Shown here: piece after piece, positions 34,260 through 47,400 of the stretch
Position numbering within the stretch: the stretch's first letter is position 1
How the letters are laid out: each line of letters opens with the position of its first letter
Assembly: GCF_008831285.2 (NCBI RefSeq)
Contig: NC_045138.2
Span: 36,633,115-36,697,114 of the forward strand
Direction: 5' to 3'
DNA: 64,000 bases
From: Nymphaea colorata
Lineage: Eukaryota; Streptophyta; Magnoliopsida; Nymphaeales; Nymphaeaceae
Program-made: the position numbers and the translations under genes
The notes under the pieces: model-generated
What the model saw: the letters and a program-made list of their open reading frames with translations, nothing else
What the model was told of the DNA's origin: nothing
Database searches by the model: none

Positions 34260-35075
34260 AAAAAAAAAAAAAAATTGGACTCTCTCCCTCGCCTCTTACG
34301 TGCAACAACCCTAGAGTCGAGAACGGGAAGGGGTTTGGAAGCTTCCTTTTGAGTAGCCCGGCCCGATATCTCAAGCCCGATCTGCCATTTTCACCCACTT
34401 TTTCTCTTATCCGACCGAAGTTTCTCATGGCTGTTCTGGCCTCCAGCCAGCGACGGTGGGACGTCGCCTACCAAACCCATGGTGAGTTTTCATTTATTCC
34501 TTCATTCATTTGTTTTATTTTCATTTTTGTGTTCCCTTCTTCTTTACTCAGGGTTTTAAGGTTTTGGGTTCGGGGGGAGAAAGATAGCCAGTGTCTCCCG
34601 CCTGCCCTCCCCGATTTCAGTGGAGACGGAGGAGGAGGGGGAGAGGGAGCGAGAGACGGGGGAGGAGCGGGAGACGGAGGGGTATCGGGCCGCCTACGGG
34701 CCGGCCTATCTGGCATTGTGGGTTTCAGATACTTTTGAGCTTGTGGCCTCCTCCTGCCTAAAGAAAAATGAACGCAGATTCGGCCATGGCATGTGGTAAA
34801 CGCGCTGGGGAAGCGGCTTTGCATCTCCTTAAAAAAAAAGTTATTGAGCTTCCGTCCTCTTGCTGTGGCCCTGATGGTGCTCTTCCTGTTCACGACGCAG
34901 GAGAAAACGAACCCAGAGAGGAGGTCTAAGCTGAAGATTATGCTGTCCTTCAGCAAGTGGACTAGCTTTGCCACTTACGCCATTGTGGGTTTCCTTCTCG
35001 CCATCCCCACGACATTCGCGAACCTGAACGAAATTTTGTACAGTCAATATGATTAATGATGAAATTTTTTTTTTT
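34260..35075 (+). pseudogene. Fragmentary gene with an open stretch encoding membrane helices
   Basis: An ATG at 34428 heads a short frame (Met-Ala-Val-Leu-Ala-Ser-Ser-Gln-Arg-Arg) running into a GTGAGT donor at about 34480. A GGAGGAG-rich stretch follows. An 87-codon ORF at 34793-35056 has two hydrophobic segments (Leu-Ala-Val-Ala-Leu-Met-Val-Leu-Phe and Tyr-Ala-Ile-Val-Gly-Phe-Leu-Leu-Ala). Its Lys-Leu-Lys-Ile-Met-Leu-Ser-Phe segment resembles the membrane-protein fragment at 32280-32645. The start of this block is shared with 29108. A complete gene could not be assembled. Confidence 0.3.
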
Positions 35076-35549
35076 AAAAAACAAATTTTTTTAAAGATAA
35101 AAAAACCAAAAAATTTAAAAAAAAAAAAACATTTTTTTCGACAATTATAATGTTTGGATTGAGTTGTGTGCTGTTAGGAGCACCCAACCTACATTGTATG
35201 TGGTAGGAGTAGAGTGTCTCTTTTTTTTTTTTTTATGTGTATACGGAGAACTTGCTCTCCTTGTTGAGCTTTGCAGTGACCATTAAAAAGAAAATCCGCA
35301 GGGCCGGTCGCACCCGTTCACCGGCCGCGCTTTCTTTTCAAACATGAAAATGTGAAGGCACGGCGCCATGAGAAATAATAAATTAATGACAAAATGTAAT
35401 TTTACTTTTATAGAGTCATATCTTTCTAATATGCATAAAAAAAAAAATTGTCTAATTAGTATCAAGGAATATGGTTGGCCTTACGGATGATGTAATTAAA
35501 TTTACTTTTTTAATTTTTAAAATTTTTTTTTGTTCACTTTACATACTTT
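35076..35549. other. Intergenic; 35155-35215 matches 29806-29865
   Basis: The duplicate of the GTTGTGTGCTG...GTAGGAGTAGAG exon-like segment has an in-frame stop here, so it is not coding in this copy. The rest is AT-rich. Confidence 0.4.
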
Positions 35550-35780
35550 ACAGTTAGGCCTGCGCATCGGTCCGGCTCAACCCAATCCGATAATTGTCGT
35601 GCTCGGGTCGACAAGAGACCCCAAAGCCATGCCCAAGTTCGGCCCGAGATTTGAAGCACGAGCCTGGATTCAGCTTGATTAAAATAAAAAAAATAAATGT
35701 AAAATAACTTTTTTTAATATAAAAAAATTTAATAATAAAATATATATCATTACTAAAATAAATTAATGTGCAATACATGC
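35550..35780 (+). repeat. Bipartite GC-head/AT-tail repeat, copy D
   Basis: The head carries GGTCCGGCTCAACCC, GCTCGGGTCGAC and TTCGGCCCGAGATT. The tail starts GATTAAAATAAAAAAAATAA, colinear with copy C. Confidence 0.65.
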
Positions 35781-36899
35781 GGTTTTGGAGTCGGATGGAT
35801 GTATTCATGGATTTGAGTGAAAAGTTCTTCTGATAGGGTGAAAAATGTGTAGGTTTGTATGCTAGTTTTGTGTGCATCTGAATAAGTTCCATTTTTGGTG
35901 TTTTTTTACATGTATACCCATCTGTTTGGGATGACCGCAGAGATTGAGTGTCTCCAGAAGGAGGATTTGTTGTCCTTTTATGTGATTATGCTGATATGAG
36001 AAATTTTGAATAAGATTCTTTGCTTTAGTTTGATCGGAGTTATGTTCCTGTTTCTATGCTTCTGAGAGGTTTGTTTTGTTGCTTAAGTTCTAACAAAGTT
36101 TAGAGGAAGACAATCATACAGTCCTTACTTCTGATAAAGTGGCGTAATATTAGGTTTTGGTTTACTTCAATGCAGTCAATTTGGTATTAGGGATGCATTG
36201 CCTGAATAAATGGTAGGTTGGGGTTTCTTCAATGAAGAAGTGATTTTGTTTGTTTCAGTAGTCGAATCGGAGAGCTTGATTTCTCTTTTTAGGACGTAGA
36301 CAGTGGATTGATGCATTTTCTTTTTGCATCTCCAAAGCTCTTTGTGGAAATCTATCAGCAGTAGAGATGTTACCCATCCCCTCCGAGTCTTTGACAAGGT
36401 CAGTCATCTAAGCTTTATAGCCAGGAGAACACACTGTGTCAAAATTTAATGTCCCACAGTTTGAATACAAAAGGAGGGTTGGTGGTGACGGCGATGGATT
36501 CAGAGCAAATAAATGGAAATGAAAATGAAACAACAGGTTTTTGCAGACATCACTCTTATTTCTGCTTACCAAAGCTTGTTTAATCATGAAGACTTGACTT
36601 GTTAAGAAGCTATTTATGCATAGCGAGACTGGGTATGTTTTGACTATGACTGAACTGTATTCAATTTATCCTGGATCAGTAATAAGGCAGTTGCACTATA
36701 TCTATGTATCATTTAAAGTTATTGGGCGAAGTCGAGGTTGTCAAAATGGAAACAGGTGAAACCGTGGAAGTACTGAAATCTTTTTGTAATATGCTTGCAT
36801 CTGACATTCATCCAAAAAGGTTTCTGAAGCTTAGATTATGCATATTCATCACGAATGTTGGATTTTGTGTTAGACTGAAATTCCTTTTTTTTTTTTTTT
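35781..36899. other. Intergenic or intron-like DNA with one protein-like short ORF
   Basis: The ORF at 36704-36904 includes a Leu-Leu-Gly-Glu-Val-Glu-Val-Val-Lys segment and an Asn-Met-Leu-Ala-Ser-Asp-Ile-His-Pro segment that look like real protein, but no family or splice partners were found. A T16 tract follows. Confidence 0.2.
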
Positions 36900-37035
36900 T
36901 TTGATTTTTGGACCAAACCGACCCAGCCCGTTAACAAAACGGCCGAGCTAAGCATCTTAACACGGTGGACCAGGCATGGTACCCAGCCCGACCCGGCCCG
37001 CCAATAATCGGGCCGGGGGGTCTTACCCCTAAATA
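36900..37035. repeat. Bipartite-family GC-rich head without a clear AT tail
   Basis: It contains CCGACCCAGCCCG, CAGCCCGACCCGGCCCGCC and CGGGCCGGGGGG, ending TTACCCCTAAAT. Such ends resemble the TAGGG(A/G)TG ends of plant hAT-like small elements, but termini were not proven. Confidence 0.45.
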
Positions 37036-37330
37036 AAAGCGTCCACTTTATATATTCGAAAGGCATAATGTTTTTTTATCAGACACCCTCTAAGTACTCT
37101 TTTAGTTGTTTGTAATGAATTTTTTTCCAGTATAATTGGAAGAATTAGTCCAATGAAATTGACGCGTGGTTGCTAATTAATTTAGAAGCCATAAAAGGAG
37201 GAAAAAAAGATATTAATTGATTGAGCGCACACGGTAGCTCTGCACGGGGAAGTGCTCCGGCCCAAAACTACTAAACAATTAGGATAAAGGGGCCGAAAAG
37301 CAAAAGAAGGAAAAAAAAAAGGGGAAGAAG

Positions 37331-37404
37331 TTCCGTTGCCGGGATTTGAACCCGGGTCGCCTGGGTGAAAGCCAGATATCCTAACCGGACTAGACGACAA
37401 CGGA
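37331..37404 (-). tRNA. tRNA-Glu (anticodon UUC)
   Basis: The minus strand folds as a complete cloverleaf. The 7 bp acceptor stem (TCCGTTG with CAACGGA, 37404-37398 and 37338-37332) is followed by discriminator A at 37331. The D-arm carries GTCTAGTCCGGTTAGGAT (A box). The anticodon loop CTTTCAC has UUC. The T-arm reads CCGGGTTCAAATCCCGG (B box). There is no intron. The strand continues into a run of T residues (plus-strand A-run at 37311-37320), which suits Pol III termination. It matches the plant nuclear tRNA-Glu closely; the anticodon stem differs from the commonest form by compensating changes. Confidence 0.95.
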
Positions 37405-38690
37405 TTGATGAGGTCGTGCATCTAAAGTATTTTCTTGTATGGTAAAAGAAGGCCGGATATCTTCGTTGTCCGCTGGTCTCGTCCGATCATTCCCAACGTA
37501 TCCAGTGGAGCCCGCGAACAGTAAAAATATATGCATCGTTAATCGATATAGACATCGTACAATATGTTGATACGTGATATTTCAAAAATATGTCACCTCT
37601 TTTACATATTTGTGCATTGATTAGGAGCTGCTGCAGTTTTTGGGTGAGCTGAAGATAAAAATTAACTTTACTAACTAAGAAAAGCAAATTTGCCCGAAAT
37701 ATAACTTAATCGACCAATGTTAGGCAACTCCCCATTTTTTGCACTTAACCACAAGATCAAAGCTTACCTTGATTAAATTCATTTAGTCAGATTTGACCTA
37801 CATATATATTTTGGACGTATATCCCTCAGTTTAACTTAAAGGTTCCATAAGCTTCACCTACGTCAAGCTTGTAGACCTCAATTTGACCAGGGCCCAGTGA
37901 ACCATGCACTTAGCCTGGTTCATAACTTTAACAAGTCAGACTACTTGTGGGTAATAGTCAACTTAGTTCGGGCCTATGACAGAGCCAAGTTGGTAAAGGG
38001 GGATCATTGACCAGGTTCAAACCCATTGCGGCCAGGGCCAGTAGGTCATGCAACTCATCTATATGTGTTGAAGTTTTGTGTTTCTTAGAGCCATATCTCG
38101 AAAAGGGAAAGAAAAAAATGCAGCCGGTACAACTAGTTACAAGTATGCATGCATTTTTTGTTAAGTATTATGAAACGGATGAGGATGTATATGTTGAAGC
38201 TAGCTAACAAATATTTATTGGGCTACAAAGCGGCTAACAAATATTTATTGGGCTACAAAGCGGCCGGATATAATACTTTTTATTATGCAAGAATTGATTT
38301 TGGATGTTCGAAACATAATAGTAATAAGCCAAACTTATTAACTTTCGAGGGAGTTGGTGTAATGAACGGGTCGAGGGCTAGTAAGCAGCTAGTATTGGTT
38401 TCGAATTTCTAAAACATCAATTCTCTACTATTATCAGTGTGACCATGCTCTGGAACTCCCTGCTTGAATAAGATATTAGTCTTGTAATGGGGATATTGAA
38501 AAGTGCACCCACTATTCGAACCTAACCGGGATAATTCGGGATATTGGAAATATTATCCTAAGTTATCCCACTTTCCTGGATAAGTATGTGTAGCAACAAG
38601 CATCTCAATTGTCTCTTCGGGGACATCCGATAAAATTGGAACTAGCATCTCAATTTGTACCGGATCCCCTGGGTCGGCGCGCGGGAGCCG
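37405..38690. other. Intergenic, with a 30 bp tandem duplication
   Basis: An exact 30 bp unit beginning GCTAACAAATATTTATTGGG occurs at 38203 and 38233. No gene is supported. Confidence 0.5.
38203..38262 (+). repeat. 30 bp perfect tandem duplication
   Basis: Two identical 30 bp units in direct contact. Confidence 0.95.
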
Positions 38691-38828
38691 ATCCATAGCT
38701 ACCTGCTACTCGCTTTCTTCTTCTTATTTTTCTCGACTAGGTTCCGTGTGGACTGAACCAAACGGAACACACGCACACTCTCTCTCCTCCTTCCTCCCTC
38801 TCGATTCGTTTTCGGCTTCTCATCGAAG
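38691..38828 (+). promoter_or_regulatory. Pyrimidine-rich leader upstream of the UBAC2-like gene
   Basis: CTTTCTTCTTCTT and CTCTCTCTCCTCC runs lead into the ATG at 38829, as expected for a plant 5' leader. The transcription start is not determinable here. Confidence 0.4.
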
Positions 38829-41800
38829 ATGAACGGCGGTCCGTCTGGGTTCTGTGAGTAGACGTGACTTTTTTTCTTTTACCAGAGCGATTTCGAGATC
38901 GGTTCCTTCGTTTCTTTGTTTCCCCTTCCTTATGGGGAGTCATTTTTTTGGTTCGTATTTCTCGTCGTTCATTGTGGTTTGGTTGATTCTGCAGACAATG
39001 CCCCGATTACGAGAATTTTCGTCATCGCTTGTGCCGTCTTCACCGTCCTTGCGGGCACGCGTGGTCATTCGGCGACTTTGGGCGTTTCCTATCAGGTAGA
39101 TCGTCGTTATTATCGTGTAATTTTGTGTTCTTGCTAGTTTGCTGGGTTTTTCGCGATCCTCTCTTCGATACGTTTTTGCCCGATGTGGGTATTTTGAGGT
39201 TTTTCCAGAAAATGCAAGATCGCGGGCAAAGGTTTTTATGTGGTGAAGAAAGGTTCTGCGGCGATCCTTTTTGAGCTCTGGAAAATTTGGCTATTATCTA
39301 ATTTGTTTGTTTTCTGTGGCCGGAAGTTGGTGTTTCCATGACCATGTTGGGTTTGTCGTCTCTTTGTGGAGTTTTTGTTGTGAGTAGATGGCCGTAAGGG
39401 TCTAAAATTCCGTTAATGGAATCTAGGTGTGGAGCAACTTTTGATTGCGGGAATTCTTTTGACTGGCACCATATATGTAGGCTTTTTGCCTATATCTATC
39501 TTGTGCCTTCGTGGTCCAAGAAAAGTTGAAGTTGCTGGTATACGGGGTTGTTGATGGTATGAACAGCAATGGAGAAAGCGAACATGGAAGAGGAAAATGA
39601 AAATCAGGCCAAATTGGGTTGACGCTTTTCATCTTGTCGAGTCTGATACTAAAGTTTCTGATGGTGCAGCCTTAATATATGATCAGAATTTTAAGGACCA
39701 GTTTCCGAGTAATCTGTACAATTAGGAGATTATGCACTTGCCTTGTGCTTATGAATTCCTGACTGCTGTGGCTTGGCATGTTTTAGGATCATCATTAAGA
39801 TGTCTGAAGTTGAACTTTTGCCAGAATTAATCGCATAATATATTTGAAATTTGATTCAACTATATCTGTGTTAGAACTTCCAGGCATTTCTCTCATGTGC
39901 CTTAATTGTCTTATTATAAAAATAATCAAAACTGAATATCATTTAAAGTCACATGCTAGAGTCAGGATTAAGAGTTTAAAGTTTAAACAGCAACATCATG
40001 TTCTCTATTGTCCTAACTTTTATGACTTAAGTGTTCACGTTTAAGATGAGCTCTTTTATATGTTGTTCAGAATGTCAAAAAACAGAAGGGTCTTTACTGG
40101 ATTTTTTTTTCTGCAGGATATTTTGAAGAAGCGACAATTTGGGAGGCTATTGTCTTCCGTGTTTTCTTTTTCATCCACTCCAGAGTTGATATTTGGCCTA
40201 TATCTGCTTTATTACTTCAGAGTGTTTGAGAGGCAAATTGGCTCGAACAAGTACTCGGTAAGTAGCCAGTAGTTTACTTCCTCCGTGACTGCTTTTATTT
40301 ATTTTGTTTGTAGGTCAGTTGGAAGATCAGTGCACCATGGATATCTTTTTGCACTTAGAAATTGTCATCCTGTTTGAAATTGTTTCAAGTTTTTATTTCA
40401 TATTCCTTTCCTCTTACTAAAGAGTATATTAAAAAGAAAAAGACTTGCTTTACTCTAACAATATATTTAACACTAGAAAAAGATTTGCTTTCCTACAAAG
40501 TTCTTGTCACAATGGAGTTTCCTGTACTTAATTTCTGTTGATGTTTCCTTTTCTCAATCTTATTTTTTCGTTGACCAACTGAAAGGTTGTCATTTAGACC
40601 ATTTCCATTTTCACAAACAATCACATTCCATGGGAAGCTGAGAGAAAGTTGTCCATTGTAGCTTAGTTAGCTCACTTTTCATAACAGACACAAGAAAGAC
40701 TTTTATGGCAAAATGGATTGTGAATTTGTGATGGATCCAATTCAAGAGATAATCATGGTAATGTGATATAGCCATCAAATTGTTGACTTTGGCAGTATAA
40801 CTTTTGAAACTAGTCTCCTGTACAAGCTTGCCAATTAACCACCTATAATCCATTCTTCACATTACCCGCTGGAGATATACATGCAATCCTCTCATGAAAT
40901 ATCAGGGAAAAATTCAGCACACTTCTTTTTATCAGGAAATATTTCTTTCTAGGTCAACATGGAAATAATGAGAAGGTTGGATTGTTCCTGCATTTGGCTG
41001 ATGCTCTGTCCTGTTCTTATTTCGTTGCACTAGATATTTTTATCAATGACACTAAACTAATTCAATTATGCAGGTTTTTATCTTATTCTCACTGCTAGCG
41101 ACAACCCTTATTGAGACAATCTGCCTTGGACTGCTGAAAGGTACTCTCTTGAATCCACCAACACACTTTTTTTCCGATGAAGATGTACTGTCTGTTGTAT
41201 GTCACAGAAATACTACTTTCTTTACCATGTAAGCATTATTTTGTACATGCCTCACAAGGTTCTGCCATGGAAAGACACTTCAGCAGCCTGGAGAATACTT
41301 GTTTTTTTATTCATCAATCTAGTTTCTTACTGCACATGTTATTGGTATTAAAAATTGAATCAAGTCCCACTGCCCTTCTATACGCCTGTAGTGGAATCTA
41401 GGTTTTTGAGTTTTGACATTTGCCCTTCTTGGACTTACTAATTTCAAAGTCATCATAATTGGAAAGCTATAAATCATTGTCGAAATTAAAAGATTTTGAT
41501 CCTTCTTAACATAGGTCACTAATTAGTCCTCATAGCGATTCATTTGTTAGACTAATTCAATTACTTATAGAGCCGAATGAAGTAAATTTTGTGCCATTGT
41601 ATAGACTCATATTCTCAGTTGATGTCATCAGCGGACCTTAACATTGTCTATAGGCTATAGTCTGACTCTGAAAAATTTTGTTTTCATGATCAGCCTGTTT
41701 GTCAATTATGAACATCCTTATTTACTTGTGATTTTCACTAGTTGTTTGTGAACTTGTCTTCCTAGTTGACTAATTTTCCTGCTAAGATGCTAAACATATG

Positions 41801-43431
41801 ATACGCTGTACTGCTTGATTTTATAATAGCTGCAAGGTTACCTACATAGGAAGCAGTGACCACCTTCTCTTTATTGTTGCTCAGTTGATTGACCTTTTTT
41901 GCAGGTCCTACTTTTAATACACTAGCATCTGGACCCTATGCTGTGATCTTCGCTTCCTTTGTACCGTTCTACTTTGACATCCCTGTTTCAACACGGTTTC
42001 GTGTATTTGGTTTTCCTTTTTCAGATAAATCATTCATTTATCTAGCAGGCCTTCAGGTAATTGAAATCAATTGTGTCAAGCTGTAAAATTTCTAGTGGTT
42101 CATTTGTTATTTCAGTATAAGCTACAATGTGTTGTTGGGTTTTCAGCTCATTCTCTCTTCATGGAGGAGATCATTATTGCCTGGAATTTGTGGCATTGTT
42201 GCAGGGCTATTCTATCACTTGAATTTGTTTTACATTCGCAAGATAAAGGTAATTAGTTTCAATCCTCATCTGTCGGTGCAATGTTAATACTTTTGTGCCT
42301 TTTCCATGACACTTATTTTTTAAACAAATTTATTAAGTTAAAAGTCCAAAGAATGTACTTCAAAACAATGAAAGGTAGAACTAAATGGTGTGGATATCCC
42401 AACAGTAGGTCAATAAGTCTGGGGAACCTGATTAAGCTGGAAGCCTGGAACCAGCAAAACCAAGAATTTGTTCGAAAGAGTTTGGTCTCCACATGTTGCA
42501 TGTTACCTCTGGTCTTTGATGTTCTAAATTTTATTTTGCAGTTCCCTAATGCTGTTGCATCATTTTTTTCACGCTTATCATGGCCTGTTGCTATGGGAGG
42601 ATCATCATCTACAGCTGCAAGAAGAAACATTCCGAGAAATGCCCCTCGTGCAGTCCATCCTCGTGTGGAGGCAAGTCCCTTTCACTATTGATTTGCTTGA
42701 ATTTTTACTTTAACTGCTTCCTGCATTAAAGTGGATTTCTTTGGCCCTATTCTCCAAGTACATTTTGAATCATGTTTTGTCGGGCTGTATCTGCTGCATC
42801 ACATTTGGACTGGCTGCAATATAATGCTTTCCACCACTTTTGCATCATCTTTATTTTTCATAAACAGTGAATCTGTTTGATTTTTTGTCTTCAAGTTGGA
42901 ACTTATAGCGCTCTAAGTTGATCAAGCCTTTTGCGTTATTAATATATCATGGTAGATACATCTGTTAGGCACACATCATGATACTTGGTTGCTGCCTCAC
43001 AGCAACCAATTTACCACCATTTTGCGTCGTAAGTGGAGAAATGTTGAGCATGTAATGATGCGTACTGGTGTTGAAATCTCTCTCTCCCTCTCCCTCTCCC
43101 TCTCTCTTGGTGTGAACATATGCTAGATGAAGTAGGTCTCAACACGTTCAGATGAAATACCTGAGGGAACCTACTCTTTAATCAACCTAGGCGACAGTTA
43201 TTTTCCTATAAAAGCCTTGCTGGACTCCGTTTTCCTTTCTTGTATTAACAGGTTGACAGCTATCCACCGTCTGCTCCGTTTGCTTCTATGGTGGAGCCAG
43301 CAGAGGATTCCATTGCAACCTTGGTATCAATGGGCTTTGACAGGAGTTCAGCAAGACAAGCACTTGTACAAGCAAGGAATGACTTGAACGCAGCTACAAA
43401 CTTACTTTTGGAGACACAATCACATTCATAA
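38829..43431 (+). CDS. UBAC2: UBAC2-like rhomboid-fold protein with a C-terminal UBA domain
   Basis: Exons: 38829-38853, 38995-39095, 40117-40257, 41074-41140, 41905-42056, 42147-42248, 42542-42670 and 43252-43431; 897 bases, 298 residues, all joints in phase. The start Met-Asn-Gly-Gly-Pro-Ser-Gly-Phe matches the plant family. Hydrophobic segments at about 13-30, 64-80, 90-110, 119-137 and 154-187 form a rhomboid-like membrane core; no Gly-X-Ser-X-Gly protease motif is seen, so it is a pseudo-rhomboid. Residues 257-296 form a UBA domain with Met-Gly-Phe at 266-268 and the terminal Ala-Thr-Asn-Leu-Leu-Leu. In known families such proteins sit in the ER membrane and link ubiquitin to ER quality control; in plants UBAC2 has been tied to trafficking and stress. 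Intron 7 has a GC donor (GAG|GCAAGT). The gene converges on the phosphatase gene with about 1.05 kb between stop codons. Confidence 0.95.
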
Positions 43432-44486
43432 GATCAACTCTCAACCATGAGATCAATTGACGTCCCTGATAACGTGAAAGTTGAAGATGTAGAATTTTTA
43501 CAAGATCAACGGGCTAGAAAATGTGAGAACCTGAGCACCGGATCGGCAATTAGTGGTAGGGAGAAAATCCCATGATTTTCTCTGTATGTGCGTGGAAAAA
43601 GTGGTGAAAATCAGTGGCTGGGTTTTTTCATTATTTAGCCTTTCACGAACCAGCTTGTAACATTACGTGTTTGGAATTTGCGTATATTGGCATTATGTTC
43701 CTGGAGAAGAAACCTTCGGTTGTTACTAATCTATTTGGGGAGAAATTCAATCAACCAGTCGATGCTCTTTCACTTGTGTTGGTTCCGTTTGTGTGTTCAC
43801 CCGCGTCCAGTTCTTGCATGCATGCAGAACGTGTGTAACCAAGCACTGGACATGCTTGCGAAACAATGCTCTACTCGAACACGCGACAACAATTACTCAA
43901 TGGTTCTTGCGGTTCTAACTGAGAAAACTAGAAATATTTTGGTCACCGGACAGCAAGCCCAACGTGGGTGAATAACCTTGCTGACGAATCCAAATACTTA
44001 TAACATTCCTTTGAAAAAAGAAAAAAGGTGAATAACCCAGCTGGCGAAACCAAGTACTTCATAACATTCCTTTGAAAAAAGAAAAAGAAGTTAAGTCTCA
44101 CGCTTTTTTACAGTTTGACGAGCCAAAATAATTTTTACTCATAATTCAGCAATATACATATGAAAAGGCCAGTACCGGAACAAACCTCCTTCCTGACATA
44201 CATAAAGAGGCTACGCTCACATAAGCCCTTCTTGTTTCATAATGTAAACAGGAAAGCAAAACGAAAATTCTCAAAGAACTATAAGCAGAAAAGGGAAAGT
44301 ATATTTGGATACAAGTCCACTTTCAGAGACTCCAGCTACAGCCCCATGGTGTCATCATAGAGCGAGCTTTCTGGAACGCTTAAAGCCCCGAGTTTTCACA
44401 ACGAAAGCATGTACAGGTATATGAAACCTCCTCTCTGAACTCATATATTTTGATCATCACTTTTCCAGGAGTTACCGCACAACCAG
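43432..44486. other. Convergent 3' region between the UBAC2-like and phosphatase genes
   Basis: It holds the 3' untranslated parts of both genes. A direct duplication with a 60 bp period (GTGAATAACC at 43968 and 44028, each followed by AACATTCCTTTGAAAAAAGA) lies in the middle. ORFs here are not supported. Confidence 0.5.
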
Positions 44487-47400
44487 TTATAGGCTGCAGA
44501 CATCAATTCGACTCTTGTGAAGCTGAAAAGCAGGGGTGATCCAGCTACCACAACTGCATTGGATGCCTGACCAGTTAAAGTAACCCAAACGAGATTGGCA
44601 ATGGATGCAGGACAGCTTTCCCTCCATTGCACCATCCTCAACTAATCAAGAGAGTAAGAGAGAAAATATCAGGGAATCAAATACACAGATCCACTTTGCA
44701 AAGGATTAAATACCAGCAAACCATCAATAATTTGAATGCCTTCAATGGGCAGGGATGAGAATCATAGCCAGAAACCTGTCTCATGTTACACTCAAGCCCG
44801 ATGACAAATTGGTGAAGATTGAGCAAGCCCATAAAGGTTCAGTTAAGAGACTGATAATTTTACCTAAAGCTTAAATGCACATCCACTAGAAAATTGTATT
44901 GCAGAAAGTGTTTCAAAAGCATACCTGCTTTCATCCATTTAAGAGGTTCAATAAATATAGATGAGCACTCAATCTCGTCAGCCCGAATAAATGGGTGTCC
45001 ACTTCTACGCTTTGCCCAACTGAAGCATGCTTCCCCTTCACCTGGTGTATGGCTGATCACATTGTCCTGTGTTGCAACAACTCTCCTACATGATTTGCAA
45101 CGGAAGGCTGTCTTTGGCTTGTCGGTCAATGTATCAGCCCGAGAACTGACTTGATCAGGCAAACCTGGATCAGTACCAAATCCTGAGCCATCTATCTTCT
45201 CACCTCTACTGTATGCCTCACCTGAAACCATATACCCACCATGACAATCAGAAAAAGTATTAACAATTTTTATATTCAAGAAAAAAAATACTAATTCGGA
45301 AATTCAGATTCCATTAACTTCTGTCATATGTGGGAGATGAAATAGACATTATATGTATCTATTTATTAATTGCCTTACAAGTAAACTAGGAAGGTCGAAG
45401 TGCAGTTTGTTTAAGTACAACATGATGCCTGTTAGCTCTTCTTATGTGTTTTGAACCGTACTGATTTCCTTCCTTTGTGCCTTATCGAGCAGCAAAATAA
45501 GCTTGATTACTCAACTATCTAAAAGGGATCAATTATTTTCAATTTTTGCCTCAACTTAACCAATCAGAGTGGTTTAGTTACTGATGTACAAAGCCTGTCA
45601 AATAAAAAGACTACTGATGCAGAAATGGTTACCACGACACTGCTAATACCACTCATCTGCCTCCTGTCGGGCTCATGCAAGACTTTGTTCAACATTGTTA
45701 ACACTGGGATCAGAAGCAAAGCATTTTATAATGAAAGAACCTCTCCTTGGCCTTTAACAATGTTTATATTTGTCATTTATCAACAGAAAAATAATTGTTA
45801 CTATTATTTACTGAACACTGAATTGATTAAATTTCAGGCAAAAGACAAAGCGAAGAAGGAATATCACATGTCCATGAAATGGATGTCATATTATCTTGCT
45901 TCCCTGTGCAATCACCATGGGGTTAATGATCAAGAAAATCTACTGGGAACAGTTAAACTGAATATCTCACCCAGTAATTTTAAGCGAAAGCGCTTGTAGA
46001 TAGGGCTTGTTCGATCCACCTTAAACCCCATATTCTCAAACATCTTTAACTGCAATTATCCAAAACATCACAAATGAGTAAATGGCTAGCCAAATTATGA
46101 TTTGGCAATGTACTATTTCATTGCCATCCTTTCACCTGCTCAAGGAAACCATCATTGGGGCAAACCAATTCACAGCTTTGATGCAGCGATTCCAAAGCAT
46201 CTGCAAATCCAATGACCGCCAAAGAAATGAGTATTTAAATGTCAGCATAGAAAGATTAACTGAATTTTCATCCCAAATTCTTGAACTTGAAAACTAACAA
46301 GTTAAGCCAATTATAATAAAATATGGATTAAATTAAAATGTCCAAATACAACATTAAACAATTAATAAACCAAATTCTGCAATGCCAACTACAGGCTGTG
46401 GTTGCCAACACCCCCCAAAACAGTGTCAATTATTGAAAATTTTAAACTATTCAGAGTTTAATAATGCCTAACCACAATTGTAAAGGAACACAAAGGCACA
46501 TCCGATAACAAGCTTGTGGAGCAAGTGAAAAAGGAAAGGAACAACATATTAGCTATACATAACTCAGATTCTTTAGTATGATCCTGACCTTCTTGGGATA
46601 GCTGTTCACTTCTCATCAGATATGCTGTCATGACAGCTGCACTGCAATGACAAGAAAAGCAAGGAATAAAATTTCTATTTGAATATGACACGAAATGGAA
46701 GACTAATGTATGAACAATAAAATTACTCTTCAATAATGGTCTATGTCTCCAGGACGAGCATAATCTGATAATAAGAGATGCATGATTTAATCTTTTAGAA
46801 TAAATAGTATTTTAAGATTTCTTGTCAAACAAGGGTCGAGCATAATCTGATAACCTGGAAAATTTATTTAATCCAGGAAAGAACTTATATTGTGACTAAA
46901 TGATATTATCAGATTCTTTGTCTAACAAAGGATTGAGGACAATTCACTAACCAAGAGAAATTATTCAATCGAGGAAAGAACTATTATAATCTCGAAAAAT
47001 CATAGTCAAATGGTACTAGCAAAATGCAAGGAAAATAATGTGAAATTGCATTATTAATGATTTAAGTTGCTCACATGAAGAGACTAAACGATCTTTCATA
47101 GAAGGACCTCACAAGAAATTCAACTGAATGCATCCCTTGGCCAACTATAGCTTGGCAAGGATTGGGGAACGGAAACTATAGCCACAGAAGGACAAAACTA
47201 ATTAATAAAAGGAAAGACGTTTATATAATTGATTAGTTTGTCTAGTTGGGTTTGTAGTTCTTTTATTTATCCTACAATATTTCTGCAAAAAAATTGAAAA
47301 CTATCAAAGGTTCAAACCTCACAGATCTCGGACACTCTTGGTATCTTTACAACTATACAACAATTTCCTTTCTAAGCAACACAAGTTCAATCTTTATCCT

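Noticed and set aside
34468-34974. 168-codon minus-strand ORF rich in Pro and Arg
   Set aside because: Antisense of a GGAGGAG repeat, with no recognised domain; the plus strand fits coding better.
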